From an uncultured Rhodospirillales bacterium (GTDB taxonomy: Bacteria > Pseudomonadota > Alphaproteobacteria > Rhodospirillales > UBA2165): a DNA stretch of 41,038 nucleotides. The stretch is from assembly GCA_905614355.1 (NCBI GenBank), contig CAJQSN010000008.1, forward strand, positions 1 to 41,038, in the 5' to 3' direction. A model generated the notes under the pieces. It was not told the DNA's origin. It saw only the letters and a program-made list of their open reading frames with translations, and did not search any database. The translations under genes were made by a program, and so were the position numbers. Positions within the stretch are counted from its first letter, which is position 1, and every line of letters begins with the position of its first letter. Below are positions 25,656 through 35,077 of the stretch, one piece after another.

Positions 25656-26327
25656 ATGAATAAAAATATGGAAGAACCAAGCCCACAAGATGGCCTGGAA
25701 ACAGGACGGTTATTGTTCACGCAGCACTGCGATTTTTTAATTAGTGTGGCTTCCTTTGACCAACTTCCTAATAGCCAATTACCAGAGGTTGCCTTTGCAG
25801 GACGATCCAACGTGGGAAAATCTAGCTTATTAAATGCGCTTACTGGCCACAACAATCTTGCTCGTACATCCAATACACCAGGACGGACCCAGCAAATAAA
25901 TTTTTTTGGCCTTGGTGAAAGAATTTTGCTTGTTGATCTACCAGGCTATGGGTATGCCCGGGCCCAAAAATCAGTGGTTGAAAACTGGACCAAACTTATA
26001 AAAGATTATATTAAAGGCCGCGTGCAGTTACGACGTGTTTGTTTATTAATAGATTCACGACATGGATTAAAAACCACCGACCACGAAACAATGGATTTAA
26101 TGGATGCCGCCGCTGTTGGGTATCAAATTGTTTTCACAAAGTGTGATAAAGTAAAAGCATTAGAAATGGAAAACTTACTTGTAAAAACCCATAATGAGAT
26201 AGCAAAACATGTCGCGGCACATCCTAATATTATAGTAACGAGCTCATTTAAGTCACAAGGTATGGAGACACTAAGGGCGGAGCTCGCCTCACTAGCAAAA
26301 ACAAAAGAAACTAATCAAATAACTTAA
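25656..26327 (+). CDS. engB: Ribosome-biogenesis GTPase EngB (YihA/YsxC)
   Basis: 223 residues. GTPase motifs: G1 GRSNVGKSS, G2 region TSNTPGRTQ, G3 VDLPGYGYA, G4 TKCDK and a G5-like SSFKSQG. The opening LPEVAFAGRSNVGKSSLLNALTG is diagnostic. It is needed for late assembly of the 50S subunit. It has a short N-terminal extension (about 45 residues) before the G domain, common in alphaproteobacteria. AGGTTAGAG lies before the ATG at 25656. Gene order yidC-engB-argB fits the alphaproteobacterial neighbourhood. Confidence 0.95.
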   Translation: MNKNMEEPSPQDGLETGRLLFTQHCDFLISVASFDQLPNSQLPEVAFAGRSNVGKSSLLNALTGHNNLARTSNTPGRTQQINFFGLGERILLVDLPGYGYARAQKSVVENWTKLIKDYIKGRVQLRRVCLLIDSRHGLKTTDHETMDLMDAAAVGYQIVFTKCDKVKALEMENLLVKTHNEIAKHVAAHPNIIVTSSFKSQGMETLRAELASLAKTKETNQIT

Positions 26328-26401
26328 ATTATTGGTTATTTTTAGATTCATAAGCTAAAATTAGTCCAACAGGGCGTAAATATTAAATTAAGTAAAGAGA
26401 A

Positions 26402-27310
26402 ATGGCAAAAAAAGACGATAATTTAAAGAGTAAATCACACGCTCAAGCAGCAATACTTGGTGAGGCATTGCCTTATATGCGGCGCCATGCTGGCGAGACG
26501 TTTGTTATTAAATATGGCGGGCATGCTATGGGCGACCCTGATTTGGCCGAACTTTTCGCTAACGATGTTGTTCTATTAAATCATGTTGGTATTAATCCAA
26601 TTGTTGTTCATGGTGGGGGACCACAAATAGCCGAAATGTTGGATAGGTTAAAGATCCAGTCCTCCTTCGTTGATGGACTAAGAGTTACAAATGCTGCAAC
26701 CGTGGAAGTAGTTGAAATGGTTTTAGCAGGTAAAATTAATAAACAAATAGCCGCTGCTATTAATCATGCTGGTGGCTTAGCTGTTGGTCTTTCAGGCAAA
26801 GATGGCAATCTAATTCATGCTACAAAAGTCAGGCGAACCAAACGAGATCCCGATTCCAATATTGAGAAAATTCTTGATCTTGGATTTGTTGGAGAACCTA
26901 AAAGCATTACAACGCACTTGCTCGAAGTTTTTAAAGAAACCGATATAATTCCTGTTATAGCACCGATCGGTTCTGGTGATAATGGGGAGACCTACAACAT
27001 CAATGCCGATACCGCTGCTGGGTCAATTGCTTCTGCGATGTCAGCCAGTCGACTTCTATTGCTGACCGATGTGGCCGGTGTTCTTGATGAAAAAGGTGCG
27101 TTAATTCAAAAAATGGATGCTGCGAAAGCCATAGAGTTAATTGATAATGGAACAATAAAAGACGGAATGATTCCTAAAGTCGAGACATGCCTGAATGCCA
27201 TAGGAGAAGGTGTCGATGCCGCAGTTATTATAGATGGCAGGGTACCTCACGCGTTACTATTAGAACTCTTCACTGAACATGGCGCGGGAACACTCATCGA
27301 AGCGAGTTGA
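26402..27310 (+). CDS. argB: Acetylglutamate kinase
   Basis: 302 residues. The amino-acid-kinase opening [12 protein letters not shown] holds the catalytic Lys and glycine loop. [38 protein letters not shown] and [13 protein letters not shown] are all present. It phosphorylates N-acetylglutamate, the second step of arginine synthesis. The N-terminal 25-residue lead and the length suggest the arginine-feedback-sensitive type, as in many alphaproteobacteria; this is inferred. argG lies far downstream in this window on the other strand. No arginine box was looked for in detail. Confidence 0.96.
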   Translation: MAKKDDNLKSKSHAQAAILGEALPYMRRHAGETFVIKYGGHAMGDPDLAELFANDVVLLNHVGINPIVVHGGGPQIAEMLDRLKIQSSFVDGLRVTNAATVEVVEMVLAGKINKQIAAAINHAGGLAVGLSGKDGNLIHATKVRRTKRDPDSNIEKILDLGFVGEPKSITTHLLEVFKETDIIPVIAPIGSGDNGETYNINADTAAGSIASAMSASRLLLLTDVAGVLDEKGALIQKMDAAKAIELIDNGTIKDGMIPKVETCLNAIGEGVDAAVIIDGRVPHALLLELFTEHGAGTLIEAS

Positions 27311-27338
27311 ATTACTAATTGTTAATCAGAACTAGGCC

Positions 27339-28019
27339 ATGTTTATGAATAAATTATCATCAGAATTTCTTGATATAGAAACTTGGGTCTTTGATCTTGA
27401 TAATACCCTATATCACTCATCCATTAATTTATTTGATCAAATAGATAAACGCATGTGCGATTACGTCTCAAAATTCTTAAATATACCTGCCTCAGATGCC
27501 TATAAAGTTCAAAAAAGCTTTTTCAGAGAATACGGCACAACACTTCGCGGCATGATGGAATGTCATAGCATGGATCCTGGACCCTATCTCGAGTATGTAC
27601 ATGATATAGACTTCTCAAATGTTAAGGTCGATAGGGTGATGGCAAACGCCTTAGACACACTACCAGGCCGTAAAATTATATTCACCAATGCAACAAAAAT
27701 TTATGCTAAACACATCATAAAACACTTAAGGTTAGAGCCTCATATAGAGAATATTTTTGATATTATTGATGCTGGTTATATGCCCAAACCCGCTCCTGAA
27801 CTTTATTCCCATTTTATTGATAAATACAATATTAATCCCAAAAAGGCGATTATGGTAGAAGATATGGCGCGCAACTTAATACCTGCCGCCAACTTAGGTA
27901 TGAAAACTGTTTGGGTAAAAACAGGTCAACCTTGGGCCCATAATGGAATTGACTTAATTAAACCAGATTATACAACAGATAATCTTTCCCAATGGCTTTC
28001 TATGATTACAGGTAATTGA
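27339..28019 (+). CDS. HAD-family pyrimidine 5'-nucleotidase
   Basis: 226 residues. HAD motif I is FDLDNTLY with the nucleophile Asp; motif II is IIFTNATK; motif III/IV is KPAPELYSHF and VEDMARNL. The insert GTTLRGMMECHSMDPGPYLEYVHDID is the mark of the pyrimidine 5'-nucleotidase (SDT1/YjjG-like) group. It dephosphorylates UMP/CMP-like nucleotides in the cytoplasm. Starts at 27339 and 27345 are both possible. It sits between argB and dapD, a common alphaproteobacterial order. Confidence 0.9.
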   Translation: MFMNKLSSEFLDIETWVFDLDNTLYHSSINLFDQIDKRMCDYVSKFLNIPASDAYKVQKSFFREYGTTLRGMMECHSMDPGPYLEYVHDIDFSNVKVDRVMANALDTLPGRKIIFTNATKIYAKHIIKHLRLEPHIENIFDIIDAGYMPKPAPELYSHFIDKYNINPKKAIMVEDMARNLIPAANLGMKTVWVKTGQPWAHNGIDLIKPDYTTDNLSQWLSMITGN

Positions 28020-28107
28020 TGCCAAAAGTTAATACCCCATTGACATAACTGCCCTTTGACCTCACATTCTGGGCCTTATTGGAAAACATAAAAAGGCGAT
28101 AAAATCA

Positions 28108-28959
28108 GTGAACAATCAAGAATTACAAAATACTATTAATGCTGCTTGGGAAGCCCGCGACGGCATCAATGCAGAAACCACGGGTGAAATACGTATAGCT
28201 GTTGAGACAGCACTTAGGCTTTTAGATAATGGCGAAGAGCGCGTCGCCGAACCAAAAGAAGGTGAAAAATCTGTTTGGCAAGTTAATCAGTGGCTGAAAA
28301 AAGCAGTATTGTTATCCTTTCGTTTAAACGACATGGAAATTATTAATAATAGTGCTGGGGATGGTAATTGGTGGGATAAGGTACCCTCTAAATTTTCCGG
28401 CTGGACCAAAAAAGAATTTTCTAATGCGGGATTCCGAGCAGTGCCGAATTGCGTTGTCAGACATTCCGCCTTTATTGCACCAGGTGCCGTATTAATGCCA
28501 TCGTTTGTAAACCTAGGCGCATATGTTGGTAACGGCTCAATGATTGATACCTGGGCCACCGTTGGTTCATGTGCGCAAATTGGGAAAAACTGTCATATTT
28601 CAGGAGGTGTTGGGATTGGGGGTGTTTTAGAGCCCTTACAGGCTGATCCAGTTATTATCGAAGACAACTGTTTTATTGGAGCTCGATCTGAGGTCGCAGA
28701 GGGTGTTATAGTTCAAACAGGCGCTGTCCTCTCGATGGGAGTGTTCATTGGAGCATCAACCAAAATCATTGACAGAGTAACGGGTAAGATTTTTCAGGGA
28801 CATGTTCCTGCCTATTCAGTAGTTGTACCGGGATCACTACCAGGAAAAAATTTACCGGATGGCAAACCCGGGCCTAGTCTTTATTGCGCCGTGATTGTAA
28901 AAACGGTAGATGAACAGACACGCTCCAAAACATCTATAAACGATTTGCTAAGAGATTAA
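28108..28959 (+). CDS. dapD: Tetrahydrodipicolinate N-succinyltransferase DapD
   Basis: 283 residues from a GTG at 28108, with AAGGCG about 9 bases upstream. An N-terminal helical part ([20 protein letters not shown]) is followed by the left-handed beta-helix of hexapeptide repeats (about 105-215; [21 protein letters not shown]). [15 protein letters not shown] is strongly conserved in the family. It makes succinyl-tetrahydrodipicolinate in the lysine and meso-diaminopimelate pathway. dapE starts 9 bases later, so they are one operon. Confidence 0.96.
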   Translation: MNNQELQNTINAAWEARDGINAETTGEIRIAVETALRLLDNGEERVAEPKEGEKSVWQVNQWLKKAVLLSFRLNDMEIINNSAGDGNWWDKVPSKFSGWTKKEFSNAGFRAVPNCVVRHSAFIAPGAVLMPSFVNLGAYVGNGSMIDTWATVGSCAQIGKNCHISGGVGIGGVLEPLQADPVIIEDNCFIGARSEVAEGVIVQTGAVLSMGVFIGASTKIIDRVTGKIFQGHVPAYSVVVPGSLPGKNLPDGKPGPSLYCAVIVKTVDEQTRSKTSINDLLRD

Positions 28960-28968
28960 ATAATTTCT

Positions 28969-30117
28969 GTGGCCGATGGCATAAACGCGTTAGATCTCTC
29001 CCGCTCTCTCATCAAATGTTCCAGCGTAACGCCGGAAGATGGTGGCACACAGAAAATACTAGTAAACGTATTAGAAGATCTTGGGTTTACCTGCCAGACG
29101 AAAATTTTTTCTGATGAAAACACCCCGGATGTTACAAACCTTTATGCGCGGCTTGGAATCTCTGCACCAAACTTCTGTTTTGCAGGACATACAGATGTAG
29201 TTCCTGTTGGCGACGAAGAAAGTTGGACTAAAGATCCTTTTGGCGCGTCAATAGTTGACGGACTATTATATGGTCGAGGCGCATCAGATATGAAAACCGC
29301 CATAGCATGCTTTATTGAAGCCACTTCGCGCTTTATTGAAACGCGTGGACCTGACTTTGGCGGATCAATATCATTCCTAATAACAGGCGATGAAGAAGGC
29401 CCAGCAATCAATGGTACACGTAAATTACTTGAATGGGTGGCATCTGAAGGCGAGGTCATTGATGCCTGCATAGTGGGAGAACCAACAAACCCAACAAACC
29501 TTGGCGAGATGATTAAAATCGGTCGGCGGGGAAGCTTAAATGCTCACCTGACAGTCTTTGGTATCCAAGGGCACACGGCTTACCCGCATTTAGCAAAAAA
29601 TCCAATTCATACACTGATTGATATGCTAAGTGCTCTTATTAATCTTCATTTAGATGATGGCTCTGAACATTTTCAGGCGTCAACCCTACAAGTATCAACC
29701 ATTGATGTTGGTAACTCAGCAACAAATGTTATACCAGCAAAGGCAAAAACTGTCTTCAATATTAGATATAATGATCTCCATAATTCAACGACACTTGATA
29801 AAATATTGCGAGATGCCCTTGATGCAATAAACAAAAATTATAAGTTAGATATTTATGTTTCTGGGGAGAGCTTTTTAACGCCTCCAGGGGAACTAAGTAG
29901 TATTATTTCACAGGCGATAAGGTCAGTGACTGGTAAAACACCTGAGCTTAGTACAACTGGTGGAACGTCTGATGCCAGGTTTATAAAAGATTATTGCCCA
30001 GTTGCAGAGTTTGGCTTGATTGGTCAGACCATGCATAAATCGGATGAGTGTGTGGCTATTAAAGATTTAGAATCACTAACCGAAATTTATGTAGCGGTAC
30101 TTGAACAGTTTTTTTAA
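28969..30117 (+). CDS. dapE: Succinyl-diaminopimelate desuccinylase DapE
   Basis: 382 residues from a GTG at 28969. Metal-binding motifs of M20 enzymes are intact: [11 protein letters not shown] (His and Asp), [10 protein letters not shown] (bridging Asp), [10 protein letters not shown] (catalytic Glu then Glu) and the final [10 protein letters not shown] (His). It removes the succinyl group to give LL-diaminopimelate. No clear ribosome site precedes the start; coupling to dapD is likely with a 9-base gap. Confidence 0.96.
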   Translation: MADGINALDLSRSLIKCSSVTPEDGGTQKILVNVLEDLGFTCQTKIFSDENTPDVTNLYARLGISAPNFCFAGHTDVVPVGDEESWTKDPFGASIVDGLLYGRGASDMKTAIACFIEATSRFIETRGPDFGGSISFLITGDEEGPAINGTRKLLEWVASEGEVIDACIVGEPTNPTNLGEMIKIGRRGSLNAHLTVFGIQGHTAYPHLAKNPIHTLIDMLSALINLHLDDGSEHFQASTLQVSTIDVGNSATNVIPAKAKTVFNIRYNDLHNSTTLDKILRDALDAINKNYKLDIYVSGESFLTPPGELSSIISQAIRSVTGKTPELSTTGGTSDARFIKDYCPVAEFGLIGQTMHKSDECVAIKDLESLTEIYVAVLEQFF

Positions 30118-30133
30118 AAAGAAAACCTGATTT

Positions 30134-30721
30134 ATGGTATCAATTAGAGCCCCTATAGGTGAGATAGCAAGCGCACTATATGGTTCACTCCGGCTAGCCT
30201 TCGGTGATAAAAATGGCACAAGTTATTTTAACTCCTCACACCTCGGGTTTTGGCGGTCCTTTACAGCCGCAATAATAGTTGCACCAATTTTTATACTTCT
30301 TCTTAGCGTTCGCTATATAGTCAGCGATAGCGATATTAATTTTTTTCGCTTTGTATCAATTTACGCAACTTCCTACGTCATAGGCTGGACAGTATTTCCC
30401 ATAGTTATTAGCTATATAACTGGTATGCTAGGCAATGGGGAGAAATTCGTCGGCTATATCGTTATTTATAACTGGGCTTCAGTACTACAAAACCTTATCT
30501 ATTTACCGTTCGCCATATTAGTCGAGGCCCACCTTATTTACGGTACTGCAGCTACTATAATAGGTATTTTTCTTCTAGGTCTCGTATTTCTATACACATC
30601 CTTTATCACCAAGACAACACTCGAGGTGTCAAATGGTATTGCCGCCGCGATTGTTATTCTTGACTTAATCCTTAGTATTATTATTAGTGCAGTTACACAA
30701 AGAATACTTCATGTTATCTGA
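30134..30721 (+). CDS. Polytopic membrane protein of unknown function
   Basis: 195 residues with about five membrane helices (near 38-58, 72-100, 108-135, 140-165 and 170-190). No motif that I recognise. It begins 16 bases after dapE and ends 10 bases before the thioesterase gene, so all are likely co-transcribed. Similar unannotated membrane proteins after dapE occur in alphaproteobacteria as I recall, but I cannot name a family. It may relate to envelope building through the dap neighbours; this is only a guess from location. Confidence 0.75.
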   Translation: MVSIRAPIGEIASALYGSLRLAFGDKNGTSYFNSSHLGFWRSFTAAIIVAPIFILLLSVRYIVSDSDINFFRFVSIYATSYVIGWTVFPIVISYITGMLGNGEKFVGYIVIYNWASVLQNLIYLPFAILVEAHLIYGTAATIIGIFLLGLVFLYTSFITKTTLEVSNGIAAAIVILDLILSIIISAVTQRILHVI

Positions 30722-30731
30722 GGGATATGCT

Positions 30732-31172
30732 ATGGACAATAAAGAGACAGGTGGTTGGTTTGTCACATATCGTGGTATTATACTTCCGCGTCATTGTGAT
30801 CACTACGGACATTTAAACGTTCGCTATTACGCCCACTTCTTCGACGATGGTGGTTTCCAAATGTGGCATCATATAGGCATTAAACAAAGCGATCTTACCC
30901 AAAATGGGATGGGGGTAGTCGTAGCAAATATTTCGATCAACTTTATCCACGAAATTACAGCCGGTCAGTTAATGGAAATCAAAGGCGCCTGGTCGAAGAT
31001 GGGTAACAAAAGCATGGCCCATGAACAAAGAATGTTCAATGCTGACACTGGCATCCTTTGCGCAACTCAAACCACATCAGAAGTTTATTTTGATATGAAA
31101 AAACGGCAATCTACAAATATGCCTGAGAATTTAAGGGAGATAGTTAAAGCCCACGTCATCAATCTTAACTAA
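30732..31172 (+). CDS. Thioesterase-family (hot-dog) protein
   Basis: 146 residues from the ATG at 30732, chosen because GAGGGA lies about 7 bases upstream and the previous gene stops at 30721; an ATG at 30711 would overlap. It has the 4HBT opening ILPRHCDHYGHLNVRYYAHFFDDG, where the Asp-H-x-G-H-x-N pattern marks acyl-CoA thioester hydrolases, and the strand MGVVVANISINFIHEI. The acyl substrate is unknown. It is the last gene of the dap run and converges with the DASS transporter. Confidence 0.85.
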   Translation: MDNKETGGWFVTYRGIILPRHCDHYGHLNVRYYAHFFDDGGFQMWHHIGIKQSDLTQNGMGVVVANISINFIHEITAGQLMEIKGAWSKMGNKSMAHEQRMFNADTGILCATQTTSEVYFDMKKRQSTNMPENLREIVKAHVINLN

Positions 31173-31224
31173 TTGGCTACTGTTAGAACAGCGCTTAGTA
31201 AATAAGATTAATAAATTCTATTCG

Positions 31225-32625
31225 TTAATTAATGACGGTAAATTTACCAACGTATTGACCCCAAACAAAATGCAAAGGTAGCTTGAATAGAATACCAATT
31301 ATCATGTATACGACGAGCATTTTTGTTACATCAGAAATTCTCAAATTCCCAAGTGCCACTGCTACAACTACCGGTGGCGCTTGATAGAAAAATGGGAAAA
31401 CGCCCCAAGCGGTTATAGCCGTCATAATTACACTCATTTGTGACCAACCCGTTGCCTCTGCCAGTACAGAAGCCATAGCCACCATTATAGGCGGCTGGGC
31501 TGGCATTGTCGTAAATAGTCCAACAATCATACCCGCAATTGAAATAGATGCATAATTATAAAAATCAGCGCCTTTTTTTAGATCGAGTACACTTAAAATA
31601 TTTTCTCCTATTAAAGTTCCCAACCCTACGTAATTAGCCACCGCACCCAGGCCAATCACTCCTGCCAAAAATAATACTGGACTGTAGTTAATCTCGCCGC
31701 CGAGAACACTAGGAGAAAGCATCCCAACACGCGGAAGCAAACAAACGATGGCGGCCCCAAGAGAAATCCAAGCTGGTGAAATACCATGAAAACTATCTGT
31801 TAGCCAAAGAACTAATGCTATTAAAAGAATTGTTAGTAGGCGTCTCTCGGCCCCATTCCAAGGCTTACTTATCTGTTTTCGACCTTTAAAATTTGGGACA
31901 TCACGAAATAATACTGCAATAACCGCTGGATATACCAATAAAGGAAAAAATCCCATAACTGGAAAATTTAATAAAAAATACTCAGTAAAAGTCAATTGAA
32001 TATTAAGGATGCTATCGGCAGCACCATAGAGCGCCATATTGGGCACATTAGCAGGTAAAATATTAAATGCTGGGACCATTGTACCCATTGAAGCCGCCAA
32101 TATTAAACCGGTCCGGCCCTTTCCCGAACTTACCGAACCAGCGCCAAAACCTAACTCCTTCGCGAGGGCTACCATTATTGGCACCAGCACGGCAACCCGA
32201 CCAGATGCTGAAGGAAGAATAAAGGCAAGAGCCATACCTACCCAAAAAACTCCATAAATAATTGCAGTATAGGCATGGGGGAAATGCACGAGAAAAGCGC
32301 TGGCAAGGCGGGTATCAAGGCCCGTTTTCTTCACCCCCAGACCAAAAATCATACCCCCAAAAACCAACCAAGTTGCTCCAGAATGAAATCCCGAAAACAC
32401 AACATTTGCAGGCGCAATTGCCAACACAACCGCCATAAATAAGAAAATTAGTGACCCAAAAGACGGGGGTACAATAGCAGTGGACCAGAGCCCGATAGCC
32501 AGAACAATTACTGCTGCGCCCCTCATTACTTGAGGATCAATTCCCACTGGTGGTGAGAAAAAAAACATACCTATACTCATTATAAATATGAGTATAAAAA
32601 AGCATTTAGACGAACTTAAAATCAA
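31225..32625 (-). CDS. DASS/SLC13-type anion transporter
   Basis: 466 residues with about 11-12 membrane helices. The two halves have the family's hairpin signatures: FILPSASGRVAVLVPIM in the first, where many sodium-coupled members have SNT, and TTMPAQPPIMVAMASV in the second. Members move sulfate, dicarboxylates or related anions, often with Na+. The start is a TTG at 32625 with AAAGG 5-6 bases upstream; the first in-frame ATG (32580) would cut into helix 1. The changed SNT-like residues leave the substrate open. Confidence 0.82.
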   Translation of the reverse strand: MILSSSKCFFILIFIMSIGMFFFSPPVGIDPQVMRGAAVIVLAIGLWSTAIVPPSFGSLIFLFMAVVLAIAPANVVFSGFHSGATWLVFGGMIFGLGVKKTGLDTRLASAFLVHFPHAYTAIIYGVFWVGMALAFILPSASGRVAVLVPIMVALAKELGFGAGSVSSGKGRTGLILAASMGTMVPAFNILPANVPNMALYGAADSILNIQLTFTEYFLLNFPVMGFFPLLVYPAVIAVLFRDVPNFKGRKQISKPWNGAERRLLTILLIALVLWLTDSFHGISPAWISLGAAIVCLLPRVGMLSPSVLGGEINYSPVLFLAGVIGLGAVANYVGLGTLIGENILSVLDLKKGADFYNYASISIAGMIVGLFTTMPAQPPIMVAMASVLAEATGWSQMSVIMTAITAWGVFPFFYQAPPVVVAVALGNLRISDVTKMLVVYMIIGILFKLPLHFVWGQYVGKFTVIN

Positions 32626-32706
32626 TACATACCTTTTAGCTTAGTAAAAAATCTTTTAAATTATCAATCATGATAAATGCTAAAGTAATATTTAGCTATC
32701 AACGAG

Positions 32707-33461
32707 TTAATAAACAACCTTAACAAAATATAACCCCTCCGGTGGAGCTGTTGGTCCCCCTTGGCGTCGATCTATTGCATTTAAAGCCACTTTAAAGTCA
32801 TCGACTGACCAACGACCTTCGCCTACTAACTTTAATGAGCCTGCAAAATTACGGACTTGGTGATAAAGAAAGGACTTTGCACACACATGTATTTGGATTT
32901 CAATGCCACCAGGATAAGGCACCTGATCCACACGTATAGCATCCAATGTTTTTATTGGACCATCTGCCTGGCATTCAGCTGCTCGAAAGGTTGAAAAATC
33001 ATGTTTACCTAAAAGGGATTGAGAAGCTATATGCATAACATTAGCGTCTAGTTTCATAGGTACCCACCAGACACGCCCACTATCGAATGTAATTGGTGCA
33101 CGTCGGCTAATAATACGATATAGATAAAACCGTTTTTTTTGCCGAAAACCTTGAATGAAAATCTTGACCCACAGCTTCGGCAGCTAATACTGAAATAGTA
33201 CCTTTTTTTTAAATAATGATTAAGTGCGTCGCGAACGGTATTATTATTAGTAACTTTTTTAATGTCAAAATGAGCCACCTGAGCCATTGCATGGACACCG
33301 GCATCTGTCCTCCCAGAACCAAAAACTGTCACAGATTCGCCACAAAATCGCTCGATAGACCGCTCCATAGCCTCTTGTATACCAAGGCCATTTTTTTGCC
33401 GCTGCCAGCCAACAAATCCTGAGCCATTATATTCAAGCGTCAGTTTATAGCGCTGCATCAA
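32707..33461 (-). pseudogene. truA: tRNA pseudouridine(38-40) synthase TruA, interrupted by two +1 frameshifts
   Basis: The first part (from ATG 33461) reads MMQRYKLTLEYNGSGFVGWQ and holds the catalytic Asp in GSGRTDAGVHA. After YLKK the expected sequence continues one base over as ISVLAAEAVGQDFHSRFSA, then another base over as RFYLYRIISRR and GRVWWVPMKLD, joining the frame that ends at 32707. Both shifts fall on runs of eight A on the coding strand (T8 at 33203-33210 and 33133-33140 on the plus strand); seven A at each would restore one frame of 250 residues, the normal TruA length. All domains are present otherwise. It is either an assembly or read error, polymerase slippage at the runs, or true decay. 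Its start overlaps the fmt stop. Confidence 0.85.
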
Positions 33462-34396
33462 TTTACAGTAGATCCAATTGGTAGGTCAAAACCACGTACA
33501 AACTCTAAACCAGTCATAGGATTTTTTCCTGCTCGCTGTACTTTCTCTAGCTTAAGCCCACCGACACCGCAATAAATCGTCGGCTTATCATCCATAACCG
33601 TGCCGGGCTTTCCTTCAACATATTCAATCTGAGCCGATAATATTTTAATTCTTTCCCCTTTAAACTCAAACCAACTACCCGGCCAAGGCGTAAAGGCTCT
33701 TACCAATCTTTCAATATCTTTAGCAGACTTTCGCCAATCAATGTGACCCTCTGATCGTTCTAATTTCTTAGCATATGTTACACCATAATCAAGTTGTTCA
33801 ATCGGCTTAACAGCACCCTTCACGAGAGCATCCAAAGCCCTAATAATAAGTACTGACCCAGTCTCAGAAAGGTTATCGTGCAGGCTCTCCCCTGTTGTTT
33901 CTTTCGTTATTTCAACCCTATCTAGCATTAAAATTGCGCCTGTATCGAGACCTTCATCCATTTGCATTATAGTAACGCCAGTCTCTTCGTCACCCGCTAA
34001 TATAGCACGCTGGATGGGCGCCGCGCCGCGCCACCTCGGCAACAAAGACGCGTGAATATTAATACAGCCTAGCTTTGGTGCCATTAAAATTAACTTAGGT
34101 AAGATTAAGCCATAAGCGACAACCACAGCACAATCAAGATTTAAGCTCGCAAAAGCCAATTGTTGCTCTTGAGAACTAAAATCCTTAGGTACGCGAACAT
34201 CAACACCTAATTCTTCAGCTTTAATATGGACAGGCGTCTTTTTTTCCTTTTGACCACGGCCACCCGCACGAGGGGGTTGTGTGTAAACGCAACTAATTTC
34301 ATGACCGACCAGAACTAAGGCCTCAAGAATTGGTACTGAAAATTCTGGTGTGCCCATAAATGCTATACGCAATTTAGTTTTGCTGTCAAATACCAT
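33458..34396 (-). CDS. fmt: Methionyl-tRNA formyltransferase
   Basis: 312 residues. IAFMGTPEFSVPIL is the folate-binding start; the catalytic Asn-His pair is in CINIHASLLPRWRGAAPIQ and the Asp in GVTIMQMDEGLDTG. It formylates Met-tRNAi with 10-formyl-THF. The C-terminal OB domain (about 205-312) is present. It overlaps truA by four bases and lies 11 bases after def, so def-fmt-truA is one operon. Confidence 0.96.
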   Translation of the reverse strand: MVFDSKTKLRIAFMGTPEFSVPILEALVLVGHEISCVYTQPPRAGGRGQKEKKTPVHIKAEELGVDVRVPKDFSSQEQQLAFASLNLDCAVVVAYGLILPKLILMAPKLGCINIHASLLPRWRGAAPIQRAILAGDEETGVTIMQMDEGLDTGAILMLDRVEITKETTGESLHDNLSETGSVLIIRALDALVKGAVKPIEQLDYGVTYAKKLERSEGHIDWRKSAKDIERLVRAFTPWPGSWFEFKGERIKILSAQIEYVEGKPGTVMDDKPTIYCGVGGLKLEKVQRAGKNPMTGLEFVRGFDLPIGSTVN

Positions 34397-34407
34397 GTAG
34401 GATCAAC

Positions 34408-34917
34408 TTACAATGCCGCTTTATATTTTTTGAGTTTACGGATAATTAAATCCCGCCGAAGCTTTGATATGTGATCGACAAACAACCGCCCATCAAGGTG
34501 ATCTATTTCATGCTGGATACAGGTTGCTAATATTCCACTTGTTTTTAAATTTTGAACCACACCATCATGATCAACGTAACTAAGATGAATTTCACCGGGG
34601 CGCTGTACCTGCGCATATTGCTCTGGCAACGACAGGCACCCCTCTTCATAATCTACAAGCTGGTCGGAGTGCCATATTATCTTAGGATTAATCATTTTAT
34701 AGAAGGAATTATCGCCCTTAGTGCTAGATATATCAACAACAATAATACGCTCAGTCACCCCAACTTGAGGCGCTGCTAAGCCAATACCTGGAGCGTCATA
34801 CATTGTTTCCAACATATCATCCATTAACCTCCTATGCTCATCCGTTACTTTGTTAACATCTTCACATTTCACATTTAAACGAGAATCCGGCGCTACGATT
34901 ATAGGTAAAAGTGCCAT
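34408..34917 (-). CDS. def: Peptide deformylase
   Basis: 169 residues. The three deformylase motifs are intact: GIGLAAPQVG, EGCLSLPE with the metal Cys, and QHEIDHLDG with the two His and catalytic Glu. It removes the formyl group from new proteins and acts after fmt, its operon partner. GTAAGGAAA lies about 10-15 bases before the ATG. It diverges from rmuC. Confidence 0.96.
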   Translation of the reverse strand: MALLPIIVAPDSRLNVKCEDVNKVTDEHRRLMDDMLETMYDAPGIGLAAPQVGVTERIIVVDISSTKGDNSFYKMINPKIIWHSDQLVDYEEGCLSLPEQYAQVQRPGEIHLSYVDHDGVVQNLKTSGILATCIQHEIDHLDGRLFVDHISKLRRDLIIRKLKKYKAAL

Positions 34918-35003
34918 AATTTAGTTATATTTCCTTACGGTTTCAGGTTGAAATACAATAAGCTAACCGCTTCGTCAGAATAACACGGAACTATTTAGCC
35001 AAC

Positions 35004-35032
35004 TTGATTGCAATTTAGGCGCTCGATAGACT
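35004..35032 (+). promoter_or_regulatory. Candidate sigma-70 promoter for rmuC
   Basis: TTGATT at 35004-35009 and TAGACT at 35027-35032 with 17-base spacing, about 45 bases before the rmuC ATG. A fair match. Confidence 0.45.
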
Positions 35033-35077
35033 AGATTCAATTAGTAAATATAAATTTTTGAGTTGGCTCTACAGTAT

